A stretch of DNA of 51,480 bases from Candidatus Bathyarchaeota archaeon (GTDB taxonomy: Archaea > Thermoproteota > Bathyarchaeia > Bathyarchaeales > UBA233), in NCBI GenBank assembly GCA_025057795.1, contig JANXEP010000023.1, forward strand, positions 1-51,480. Reading direction: 5' to 3'. Below the pieces are notes generated by a model that saw nothing but the letters and a program-made list of their open reading frames with translations, had not been told where the DNA came from and searched no databases. A program made the position numbers and the translations under genes. Shown here piece after piece: positions 31,023 through 39,040 of this stretch (position 1 is its first letter; every line of letters starts with the position of its first letter).

Positions 31023-31922
31023 TTATCCAACTATTTGTTCCCAGCGCTCAATAAGCTCCAGAACTTCTGGACAGCCGTAGTTCTTCAACTTCTGCCTAAG
31101 CTCAATTTTATCCACAGCAGCTTTCTGAAAGTCCACTATTTGGCTTGCCTTGCCCGCTAAGTAGAGGATACCGTCAATCCCTGTCCTTCCACAGCGGACC
31201 GAAACCGTGAGCAACTCTGCGGGCGGTGGAACCTCTTTGGGATCGTCGCCGGGGCCGAACACGTAGAGGCTTATGTACATCGGTTTCTTCAAAAGTTTTT
31301 TGAAGCCCATGCAAAGCATTTCCCAGTACCAAGGGGTGGCATAATTCTTTGAGAACATAACAACGTTGAACGCGTCTGCGTAAGGTGCTAATGCATCAAA
31401 GTCTATACCAAAACGTTCATAGGAGCAAACGGGGTCTGGAAGCAACCCGATAACCAGCTCTTTTTTCACAACGTCTCGTACTTGCGCGATGTAATCGGTT
31501 ACTTCTTTTTTGCGCCATTCAAGCCAGCTTAGCCCGCTCTTTTGCCATCTCTCCTTGCAACGGGGACAAATACAGTGGCCATGATCTGCGAAATGAATGC
31601 TATTTAGCCAAACGCCTTGGGAAGCCCTGTCCACCTCCGCGATATACTTAAGCATTTCCTCCCTATATTCCGGAACCGTGGGACAAAGAATATCCCAGCG
31701 GAAATTGTATCTATCGTTCGTTCTCAAAGCGGGGCCATACTCTGACTGGGAAACCCATTCGGGATGATTGCGCGCTGTGACGTTGTCTCCGAAAATGGCG
31801 ACGTTACTGTACATGTCTTGTCTCGGCGGTTGTCTTCTGCCCACTTCTGGCTTAACTCTGAACACGTCGAAGTCAAATCCTGGAACTTTTTCCGGTTCAA
31901 ACAAGAATGTGCCAAACCTCAT
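31023..31922 (-). CDS. TIM-barrel-like paralogue 2 of the CxCxxC family
   Basis: A 299-residue protein using ATG 31922 behind AAAGGTG. It shares with the third paralogue the motifs FGTFLFEPEKVPGFDFDVF, NFRWDILCP, LNSIHFADHGHCICPRC, LSWLEWRKKEV, LLPDPVCSYERFGIDFD and KNYATPWYWE. Conserved His, Asp and Cys in FADHGHCICPRC may form the active or metal site. It is divergent from paralogue 3 across a 200-bp gap. No signal peptide is visible, so it is probably cytosolic. Confidence 0.65.
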   Translation of the reverse strand: MRFGTFLFEPEKVPGFDFDVFRVKPEVGRRQPPRQDMYSNVAIFGDNVTARNHPEWVSQSEYGPALRTNDRYNFRWDILCPTVPEYREEMLKYIAEVDRASQGVWLNSIHFADHGHCICPRCKERWQKSGLSWLEWRKKEVTDYIAQVRDVVKKELVIGLLPDPVCSYERFGIDFDALAPYADAFNVVMFSKNYATPWYWEMLCMGFKKLLKKPMYISLYVFGPGDDPKEVPPPAELLTVSVRCGRTGIDGILYLAGKASQIVDFQKAAVDKIELRQKLKNYGCPEVLELIERWEQIVG

Positions 31923-32123
31923 TTTCAACACCTTTTAGGAAGCAGAATTCAAGTAAACTATAAAAGTTTTTCACATATACACTTCACCAGCCGCCATGTG
32001 ATCGCAGTTTTCATTCACCATAATAGGCTTGAAAACATGGGTTATGCAGTTTTTCATCTTCTGACCAAAAAAATTAAATACCAAGGATGCGCTCCGTGTG
32101 AAAAACAATGGTGGTGGCACTGT

Positions 32124-33029
32124 TTGAAGTTCGGTTCTTTTCTGTTCTCTCCGGAAACCGTTGAAGGTTTTGACGTTCACGTTTACCGTTTAAAGCCAGA
32201 AGTAGGAACCATAGGAACACCTAAGGAGGGAATGTACAACAACATAGCATGTTTCGGCGACAACGCAAACGCCCAGAAACATCCAGAGTGGGTGTCTATT
32301 TCAAAGGACGGCCCATCCTTACGCACCAACAAAAAATACAACTTCCGCTGGGACATTTTGTGTATGACAAATCCCGAATACCGCGAGTGGATACTGAACT
32401 TTATAGAAAGTGCAGCCAAAGTGGCTTCCGGAATAACCTTAAGCAGCATCCATTTTGCGGATCACGGTTTTTGTGTGTGTCCAAGATGTGTAGAGCTTTG
32501 GCGTCAAAGCGGACTTAACTGGATAGAATGGCGGGTACAAACGGTAACCAATTTCATAAGAGATGCCCGAGAAAAAGTGAAAAAGTGGAACAAACCCTTT
32601 ATTGTAGGTTTACTTCCAGATCCAACTTTATCCAGAGAAAGGTTTGGTATAGACTTTGACCAGTTGGCAGAACATGCAGACGCGTTTTTGGTGCCAATGT
32701 TCTCTAAAAGCTATGCAACGCCATGGTACTTTGAAACAACGGCAAGGGCCTTCAAAAAAATTCTAAAAAAGCCGGTCTTCATAAACCTCTACGTTTATGG
32801 CCCCGGAGACAAACCCGATGAGGTTCCATCAATTGAAGACTTGCTAAAAGTATCTGTTCGGATATGCAGAACCGGTGTTGACGGAATTTTTTATCTGGCT
32901 GAAAACGCCCAGAGACTTAGAGAATTTCAAAAAGCTGCTGTACAAGCAAAAGAAATTCTCAAAGAGTTAGAAGGATACGGTGGAGACGAAGTATTAGACC
33001 TAATCCACAGGTGGGAATCCCTCTTCTAA
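32124..33029 (+). CDS. TIM-barrel-like paralogue 3 of the CxCxxC family
   Basis: A 301-residue protein closely related to paralogue 2 (KFGSFLFSPETVEGFDVHVY, NFRWDILCM, LSSIHFADHGFCVCPRC, LNWIEWRVQTVTNFI, LLPDPTLSRERFGIDFD, KSYATPWYFE). TTG 32124 after GGTGG matches the start of paralogue 2; the long frame from 31764 runs antisense into that gene and is not used. It lies about 100 bp before a B12-binding radical SAM gene. A role in handling a sugar or cofactor is possible but not shown. Confidence 0.65.
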   Translation: MKFGSFLFSPETVEGFDVHVYRLKPEVGTIGTPKEGMYNNIACFGDNANAQKHPEWVSISKDGPSLRTNKKYNFRWDILCMTNPEYREWILNFIESAAKVASGITLSSIHFADHGFCVCPRCVELWRQSGLNWIEWRVQTVTNFIRDAREKVKKWNKPFIVGLLPDPTLSRERFGIDFDQLAEHADAFLVPMFSKSYATPWYFETTARAFKKILKKPVFINLYVYGPGDKPDEVPSIEDLLKVSVRICRTGVDGIFYLAENAQRLREFQKAAVQAKEILKELEGYGGDEVLDLIHRWESLF

Positions 33030-33127
33030 TCACTTCTGCCTCATCCACCTCTTAACACGGTAGATTGAAGCTTTTGAAAACCTATAAATATCAAAGATGA
33101 AACGTATTCTGAGAGGATGAAGCATAA

Positions 33128-34510
33128 ATGAAGGTTACTTTGGTTAACCCTCCTTATCCAAAAGAAGCCCACCAACATCCCCCTCTTATCCCCCTAAGCT
33201 TAGGTTATTTGGGGGCTGTTTGTGAGAGAAACGGTCACGAAGTTACCGTGATAGACTGCCAAGGGGAAAGACTGAGTTTTGAGGATTTCCGCAGAAGGCT
33301 CGCCCACACAGACGCCGACGTTGTCGGAATAACATCGGCAACCCTCACTTATAAGTCGGCGTTAAAAATCGCGGACATTTCTAAGGAAATTTTACCCGAA
33401 TGCACTACCGTTTTAGGCGGGTGCCATGCGACTTTCTGGGATGTAAATGCTCTAAACGAGTGCCCAAGTTTGGACGTTATTGTAAGAAAAGAGGGGGAAA
33501 TAACTTTTCTTGAGCTTCTCCATAAACTGGAAAAAAGGGAACCCTTGAAAGACGTTAAAGGAATAACCTTCAGAAACGGGGACAAAGTGGTCAAAAATGA
33601 GGACAGACCCTACATAGAGAATTTAGACGACTTGCCTTTCCCAGCCCATCACCTGTTAAATCTAAATGCCTACAGAAAAATGGGAAAGTTGATAATTCCA
33701 TTAATGACCAGTAGAGGATGCGTCTACTGGTGTGACTTCTGCACGGCTGTTAGAATGTTTGGACGAAAATACCGCATGAGAAGCCCCAAAAATGTTGTTG
33801 ACGAGCTGGAATACTTCCACAAAAAGTATAACGTAGAGCAGTTTACATTTTACGACGATACTTTTACCGTCGACACAAAAAGGGTGGAAGAAATCTGTGA
33901 CGAGATGAAAAGAAGAAAGCTAGACTTGCAATGGGACTGCGAGACAAGAGTTGACATGGTCAACAGACCTTTACTTCAGAAAATGAAGGAGGCCGGGTGC
34001 ATAGCTATCTGGTTCGGGGTGGAGTCGGGTTCCCAAATGATAATTGATAAAATGCATAAAAAGATAAAGATTGAACAAACCCGAAAAGCGTTTGAGATGG
34101 CACACGAAGTCGGTTTAATGACCGTCGCAAGTGTGATTTTGGGCTTCCCAGGAGAAACCGAAGAAACCGCATGGGAAACCGTAAACCTTGTTAAAAGCCT
34201 AGACCCTAACGATGTTGGATTTTACATTGCAACACCTTACCCGGGCACCCCCTTATATGAAACTGTAAAAGAAAAGGGTTGGCTTAAAACTGAAGACTTC
34301 GATAAGTACGACACAGCGACACCAGTTTTCGAAACACCCTATCTAAAAATGGAAAAACTAAAAGAAATACGCCTAAAAGCCTATCAACAATTTTACCTCA
34401 GACCACGATACATGTTCAAAATGCTAAGGGTTGGAGGCGTTTACGGGATATACGCTTTCAGAACCGCAATGGCTTACCTTTTAAGGGCATTACACCTAAA
34501 GCTAAGTTAG
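33128..34510 (+). CDS. B12-binding radical SAM protein
   Basis: A 460-residue protein. The N-terminal cobalamin-binding Rossmann domain (about 1-140) has VNPPYP and VVGITSATLTYKSALKIA. The radical SAM core has Cys198, 202 and 205 (CVYWCDFC), then FYDDTFTVD, WDCETRVD and GVESGSQ. This layout is the BchE/P-methylase-like class, many of which methylate or rearrange unactivated carbons. It is a close paralogue of the protein at 47321-48718. GAGGATG gives a clear start. Confidence 0.9.
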   Translation: MKVTLVNPPYPKEAHQHPPLIPLSLGYLGAVCERNGHEVTVIDCQGERLSFEDFRRRLAHTDADVVGITSATLTYKSALKIADISKEILPECTTVLGGCHATFWDVNALNECPSLDVIVRKEGEITFLELLHKLEKREPLKDVKGITFRNGDKVVKNEDRPYIENLDDLPFPAHHLLNLNAYRKMGKLIIPLMTSRGCVYWCDFCTAVRMFGRKYRMRSPKNVVDELEYFHKKYNVEQFTFYDDTFTVDTKRVEEICDEMKRRKLDLQWDCETRVDMVNRPLLQKMKEAGCIAIWFGVESGSQMIIDKMHKKIKIEQTRKAFEMAHEVGLMTVASVILGFPGETEETAWETVNLVKSLDPNDVGFYIATPYPGTPLYETVKEKGWLKTEDFDKYDTATPVFETPYLKMEKLKEIRLKAYQQFYLRPRYMFKMLRVGGVYGIYAFRTAMAYLLRALHLKLS

Positions 34511-34563
34511 TTAACTCTTGGAAAAGAGAAGGACAAAGAAACAGACAGAAGATTGAGCCTTGA

Positions 34564-35553
34564 TTAGCTTTTAGTAGATTTAAGCAATAGGAAGAAACCC
34601 AGCGGAATGAGCGCCATACACCAGAAGTCAGGGTTGTGTTTTGGACTTAGTAGCTCAGCCCAAACAGTTGGATGCGCGTAATACCCGCCGACAAGCACAT
34701 ACAAACCAAAGATCAATATGAAATATACGCCTAAACCCACCATAGTCACTCCTAAAAGCTTAACCTTAATTTTTTCAGGCTCGCCCTTGATGGCTGGAAA
34801 TACGGAGACAAATCCTAAAATTGCCACCAATAACAAGCCAAAAACTGTGATAGCGAAGTGAACAAAATCCACCGGGTTATAGAGTATCTCTATCCCGGGC
34901 TGAGCTCTTTCAGGCCATCGGACTAGGGAAGCCAACCAAGCTAGGAGGTAATTAAACCAGAAGACGATAAATAGGTATGCAACTCCTGTTAAGCAACTCC
35001 ACTTGATGATCTCTTGGGCTGGTTTCTTTCCAACTATTTTTGATCTCAAAATAAATAGTAATGGGGGTATCACCAATAACATTAAGATACACGCTAAACC
35101 ATTCACTAAAAAGACAATTAACCCGGGTGGGGTGATTTCAAAATACCAGAGGTTTTCGGCGAAGGGAAAGACAAACCCTATAATTACTGAGGGAATGAGC
35201 GTTAAGTAAAAACATCCCTCAAAGATTAATGTCCACCCCACAGGTCTTCTTATAAACTCAAACGATTCTCTACCCTTTAAGAAGAATAACGCCGCACAGT
35301 AGACGGCAAAGATTCCCGCTATTAGTCTAAGCAAAGTGCCAACAAATCCCACCAACTCGCTGGAGTAGAAAAGAAGCGTCCACCAAATTGATCTTGTCAT
35401 CGTTTGGTAATAGTAGTAAGCATCAATTATGTGGATGGCCCAGAAAGTTGACATCCCAAACCAGTATAACGCAACTAGAAAATAAGCGAGGACAACGATC
35501 AAAACGGTGATTCTGACTCCTTTCTGCAGCACTAGGTCGTTAGGGGATTTCAT
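34564..35553 (-). CDS. multi-pass membrane protein
   Basis: A 329-residue protein with about eight hydrophobic segments (for example ITVLIVVLAYFLVALYWF, GFVGTLLRLIAGIFAVYC, PGLIVFLVNGLACILML, FAITVFGLLLVAILGFVSV). ATG 35553 is used rather than the upstream TTG. No transporter or enzyme motif stands out. It lies between two radical SAM genes and is convergent with the first. The function is unknown. Confidence 0.65.
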   Translation of the reverse strand: MKSPNDLVLQKGVRITVLIVVLAYFLVALYWFGMSTFWAIHIIDAYYYYQTMTRSIWWTLLFYSSELVGFVGTLLRLIAGIFAVYCAALFFLKGRESFEFIRRPVGWTLIFEGCFYLTLIPSVIIGFVFPFAENLWYFEITPPGLIVFLVNGLACILMLLVIPPLLFILRSKIVGKKPAQEIIKWSCLTGVAYLFIVFWFNYLLAWLASLVRWPERAQPGIEILYNPVDFVHFAITVFGLLLVAILGFVSVFPAIKGEPEKIKVKLLGVTMVGLGVYFILIFGLYVLVGGYYAHPTVWAELLSPKHNPDFWCMALIPLGFFLLLKSTKS

Positions 35554-35716
35554 GTAGCCACGTCCTAACAATGGATGAATTTATAGTAGGTTTATCTTCG
35601 TATTGATATAAAAATTCTTTGCTGTTTGAGGTAGGTGGCTTCGGCGTTGCTGTTATCGTATTAAACATTTGCTGGACTTCTTCGGTTTTGGTTTATTATC
35701 AGCTTTTGGGATTCTC

Positions 35717-37057
35717 TTATAGGATATCTTTGATTCTGAGGAACTTTATATGCTCGATAATCTTTCTAACAACCCTTATAGGGTTTCTGTGGAATATTTT
35801 TTGGAAAGATTTTTGAATCTCTAATAGTGATTCATAGTTGAAATCCTCCGTTTTAACATATAGTAGGAATCCGTCTCTACGATCGTAAAGCTTCTTCTCA
35901 AGAATTTCATCATATAAGTTGCTGCCAGGACAAGCGATGAATATGTTAAACCTACACCAGTCCGGGTTAAGTGTCATGGCGATTTTCAGGGTAGCCTTCA
36001 TGTCCTCAATCGTTTCTCCGGGTATTCCAAGCATAAAAGAACACGCAACCTTTATTCCTTCCTCTTTACAAAGTCTAAACGCTTGAACTGCTTGTTGTAG
36101 GTTGATTCCTTTACCCAGCTTTTCGAGTATGCGGGGGGAACCGGATTCCACTCCAAACCATATAGTCTTGCATCCAGCTTTCTTCATGGCTCTCAGCAAA
36201 TCCCGCGAGACAAGGTCAACTCTAGTGTCGCAAACCCATTCAATGTCCAACTCGTGTTGCATCATGAGGCCGCATAACTTCTGCGTCCATTTTTTATTAA
36301 TTGTGAAGTTGTCTGCAACAAAATATATCCCTCTCGAGCCATAGTTGGCGATTAGATGCTCAATTTCCATGACAACCCTGGACGGGCTGAAAGTTCGAGG
36401 ATTCGAACCCCAAATCTTCCTTGTCTCGCAAAATTTGCAATGAAAGGGGCAACCGCGTATCACATTCATTATATCAACGGGTTCAACATCTAGAAACTCA
36501 ATCCGCCTATAATACTTGGACAGCGGAATTAAGTGGCGGGCAGGGGTTGGGATTACATCTAAATTCTCGATGAACCTTGGCGGATTCTTTACGATTTTTC
36601 CGTTGCGTTTATACGCGATGCCCGGAACATCCCCATAACATTGGTTCTTTCCATCGATAATATGTTTAGCCAACTCCACCATGGCTCGTTCTCCTTCCCC
36701 CATGACCACAAAATCTACTTCTTCAAAGTCTAAAACACTCTCTGGCATACATGTCGGGTGGGGCCCGCCTACAACAACTTTTGATTCTGGGGCGGCTCCC
36801 TTGGCGGCTCTGGCAATTTCAACGCAGTCTTTATAGTTGATGGAATTGCAGCTTATCCCTATTATTTCTGGGTTGAGCTTTTTAACTAGGAGCTCAATAT
36901 GGTTGAGGGGTTTCTTAAACAAGTAATTGTCAAAAATTTTCACCTCAAAACCGTGCTTTTCAAGTGCTGCCGCAACATACGTTAATCCAAGCGGTGGAAG
37001 CATTCTTGAAGGTCCCCAAGGGGATTCGGGTAAATTGGGGTTAATGAGGAGGATCAC
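35717..37057 (-). CDS. B12-binding radical SAM protein
   Basis: A 446-residue protein. GTG 37057 follows GAGGAAACC and gives a start at MILLINPNLPESPWG, typical of the family; the longer frame to 37084 has no SD. The B12 domain (PEIIGISCNSINYKDCVEIA, VVVGGPHPTCMPES) is followed by the Cys triad CPFHCKFC, then FVADNFTINKKW, WVCDTRVDLV and GVESGSPRILEKLG. The target is not known. Confidence 0.9.
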   Translation of the reverse strand: MILLINPNLPESPWGPSRMLPPLGLTYVAAALEKHGFEVKIFDNYLFKKPLNHIELLVKKLNPEIIGISCNSINYKDCVEIARAAKGAAPESKVVVGGPHPTCMPESVLDFEEVDFVVMGEGERAMVELAKHIIDGKNQCYGDVPGIAYKRNGKIVKNPPRFIENLDVIPTPARHLIPLSKYYRRIEFLDVEPVDIMNVIRGCPFHCKFCETRKIWGSNPRTFSPSRVVMEIEHLIANYGSRGIYFVADNFTINKKWTQKLCGLMMQHELDIEWVCDTRVDLVSRDLLRAMKKAGCKTIWFGVESGSPRILEKLGKGINLQQAVQAFRLCKEEGIKVACSFMLGIPGETIEDMKATLKIAMTLNPDWCRFNIFIACPGSNLYDEILEKKLYDRRDGFLLYVKTEDFNYESLLEIQKSFQKIFHRNPIRVVRKIIEHIKFLRIKDIL

Positions 37058-37169
37058 ATGGTTTCCTCGCAATATGCCCAACATTTACAATCATTGTATT
37101 TAGGTTTACGCCTCCAGAGAGGCTGATTCCGCGATGCGTGTTGTTCTACATTGCACATGCACAAGTTAG

Positions 37170-37538
37170 TTAACGTTTTTGGGAGAGGATAAACGCGAGG
37201 GAAGATAGGAATATCACAACCGCTGACAAAGAAACCGTCACAGATGTGAAGCCTATTCCAATTGATGACAAACCCAGAAAAAGCCCCACCAAACTCGTTA
37301 TGCTGAAGCTGAGGGCCACGGACAACACTACCTTTTCCACAAGGTCAACGTTTCTATTCTTGATGAACAATAGTTGGACAAGGCTGTAGCCCGGGATGAA
37401 CGAGACAAAAATGAAACCGAATATATATCGAAACACAATTAATGGGGAGTCGCTTGAAATAGTGTACGTCGTCAAAAGAGTTAAGGCTGTGAAAGCTATT
37501 ATTGTGATAAACCACCGCTTTGTTGGCATGTCTTTCAC
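37170..37538 (-). CDS. DUF1616-like membrane protein
   Basis: A 122-residue protein with four hydrophobic helices. The segment VFRYIFGFIFVSFIPGYSLV followed by VDLVEKVVLSVALSFS is the pattern of archaeal DUF1616 proteins. Full family members are longer; this is the membrane part alone. GT-C-like membrane proteins occur nearby, and DUF1616 proteins often occur beside envelope glycan genes. Confidence 0.7.
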   Translation of the reverse strand: MKDMPTKRWFITIIAFTALTLLTTYTISSDSPLIVFRYIFGFIFVSFIPGYSLVQLLFIKNRNVDLVEKVVLSVALSFSITSLVGLFLGLSSIGIGFTSVTVSLSAVVIFLSSLAFILSQKR

Positions 37539-37590
37539 TTGCGCGTCACTGTTACGGGCGTCTTGAATATTTAAAAAGGGGGGATGATGA

Positions 37591-38499
37591 TTAGATGAAA
37601 ACTTTGAAAACGGGATGGTTATCGCTTAAAGGCTTTATTTCAAGCTCAGCCATCGCCGTCAGTATGTATGTATCTACAATGGCCACTGCCGGAAAAACGT
37701 AGTCTGCTCTTTCAATGGGCCCAAACATCAGCCAGTTCGCGCCCATTGTCTGCATTATGGCGTTGGTGGCGGCGTCGCAACCCCTTCTAACTTCCTTTGG
37801 AAAGTTTACTTTTGCCCATCCACAAGTCGTGACAACGTTTCCTGTTCCAACGCCTGTTGGATAGCCGAACTTGTCTTTTATGTGGTAGATGGCCCTTACC
37901 GCTGGGCCCATGTCAGGTCCAAAGGCGGGGATTGACGTGTCTATCAGAAACTTTTCTATTCCGGCTTCTCTTGCCCGTGCAAGGGCTTGCTCCGTGGCTG
38001 CTATTTTCCCCTCTGTGCTGTTGTCGGCGGGGTTCTCAGCCAGTATGACAGCGGCTTTGATTTTGCATTCCTTAATTTTCTGCAGCTCTGACGGTGGGCT
38101 TCCTTTGTTGAGGGAGCTGTAAACGGCTCTCTCCGTTAAACCTACTTCCTTCACATACTGAGATGCAGATAGACGAAGTTTTGGGCTTATGGCATCTATC
38201 AGAAAGGGGGCTTCTGTAGTTTTCGAAACGAAGTCTATATATTTCTTGAAAGCCTCCTCCGATGTTCCAACAACGTCTAACATGAAAGGGTTGCCTGTTA
38301 AGTCGCTTAGTTCCTCAAGCCTATTTAGTAGGCTCTCTGCTTCTTTAACGTTGAATTCCCCCTTACTTTCGTTTGTGACTATTTTTTGGCCTTCGTAGAA
38401 AATGGAGGCAATTAAAACTGTGGGAAGTTCGCCGGGCTGCCCTCCGACCTTTACTCTTCCAATTTCAAAGATTTGCTGGGGTGTTTTAAACTTAAACAT
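37591..38499 (-). CDS. MtrH-like tetrahydromethanopterin methyltransferase
   Basis: A 302-residue TIM-barrel methyltransferase related to MtrH: FKFKTPQQIFEIGRVKVGG, GELPTVLIASIFY, FLIDTSIPAFGPDMG, YPTGVGTGNVVTTCGWA, and WLMFGPIERADYVFP. MtrH moves a methyl group between methyl-tetrahydromethanopterin and a corrinoid protein. No other Mtr subunit is present, and the corrinoid gene lies 20 bp upstream, so the pair probably forms a stand-alone methyltransferase. Direction of transfer and donor substrate cannot be read here. Confidence 0.9.
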   Translation of the reverse strand: MFKFKTPQQIFEIGRVKVGGQPGELPTVLIASIFYEGQKIVTNESKGEFNVKEAESLLNRLEELSDLTGNPFMLDVVGTSEEAFKKYIDFVSKTTEAPFLIDAISPKLRLSASQYVKEVGLTERAVYSSLNKGSPPSELQKIKECKIKAAVILAENPADNSTEGKIAATEQALARAREAGIEKFLIDTSIPAFGPDMGPAVRAIYHIKDKFGYPTGVGTGNVVTTCGWAKVNFPKEVRRGCDAATNAIMQTMGANWLMFGPIERADYVFPAVAIVDTYILTAMAELEIKPLSDNHPVFKVFI

Positions 38500-38519
38500 T
38501 TTTATCCCTTTTTAAAGTT

Positions 38520-38960
38520 CTAACTCTTTTTTCCTTTATCCTCTATAACTTTCTTGGCTATGGCTACAGCTTCTTCCTTGCTTTTACCATAGAGGGCGCC
38601 TATTGCGTCAGCGTCTTCCTTTTTTACAGCTGCCCCTCCGATCATTAAAACCACTTTGCCTTTCAGCCCAGCTTCTGTAAGGGCTTGGTCCAGTTTTGGC
38701 AAGTTGTCCTTTGCCGGTTTTATGTTTATTGAAACCGCTATGATGTCAGCGTTGACTTCTTTAGCTTTTGACGCAAAAGTTTGAGGAGCTACAGCCTTGC
38801 CGAGGTCAACGGTTTTAAAACCCGCTTTTTTAAGGGTTTTTCTCACCATTTCCTTTGGAGTTTCATGTAGGTCTGGCTCTAAGTTACCAATAACCACTAC
38901 GCCTATAGGCTTCTCTGGCTCCGGCGGCTCCTTTTCAAGCATGGCTTTAAGCCACGACAT
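38520..38960 (-). CDS. minimal corrinoid-binding protein
   Basis: A 146-residue B12-binding Rossmann domain. GNLEPDLHETPKEMV keeps the base-off His of the usual DxHxxG motif, but the residues after it (ETP) differ from the common DIG. SINIKPAKDN and VVLMIGGAAVKKED follow as the second and third cobalamin contacts. The N-terminal helical cap of MtaC-type proteins is missing; only about 20 residues precede the domain. It lies directly upstream of the MtrH-like gene and should carry methyl groups to or from it. ATG 38960 follows GAGGT. Confidence 0.88.
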   Translation of the reverse strand: MSWLKAMLEKEPPEPEKPIGVVVIGNLEPDLHETPKEMVRKTLKKAGFKTVDLGKAVAPQTFASKAKEVNADIIAVSINIKPAKDNLPKLDQALTEAGLKGKVVLMIGGAAVKKEDADAIGALYGKSKEEAVAIAKKVIEDKGKKS

Positions 38961-38982
38961 TTACATACCTCTTTCAGCGTGC

Positions 38983-38992
38983 TTTATAAATA
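38983..38992 (-). promoter_or_regulatory. box A of the corrinoid-mtrH operon
   Basis: On the minus strand TATTTATAAAG lies 25-30 nt upstream of ATG 38960, giving a nearly leaderless transcript across the corrinoid and MtrH-like genes. Confidence 0.5.
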
Positions 38993-39040
38993 CTGCAAAA
39001 TTTAAGTTTTATTACCCAAGATAGGGCAAAGGCGTGGCAA

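Noticed and set aside
31764..32123. Long N-terminal extension of TIM-barrel-like paralogue 3
   Set aside because: It runs antisense through the start of paralogue 2 and has no counterpart in the other paralogues.
35619..35816. Plus-strand 65-residue hydrophobic frame
   Set aside because: About 100 bp overlap antisense the end of a firm radical SAM gene; no SD is seen, so it is probably chance.
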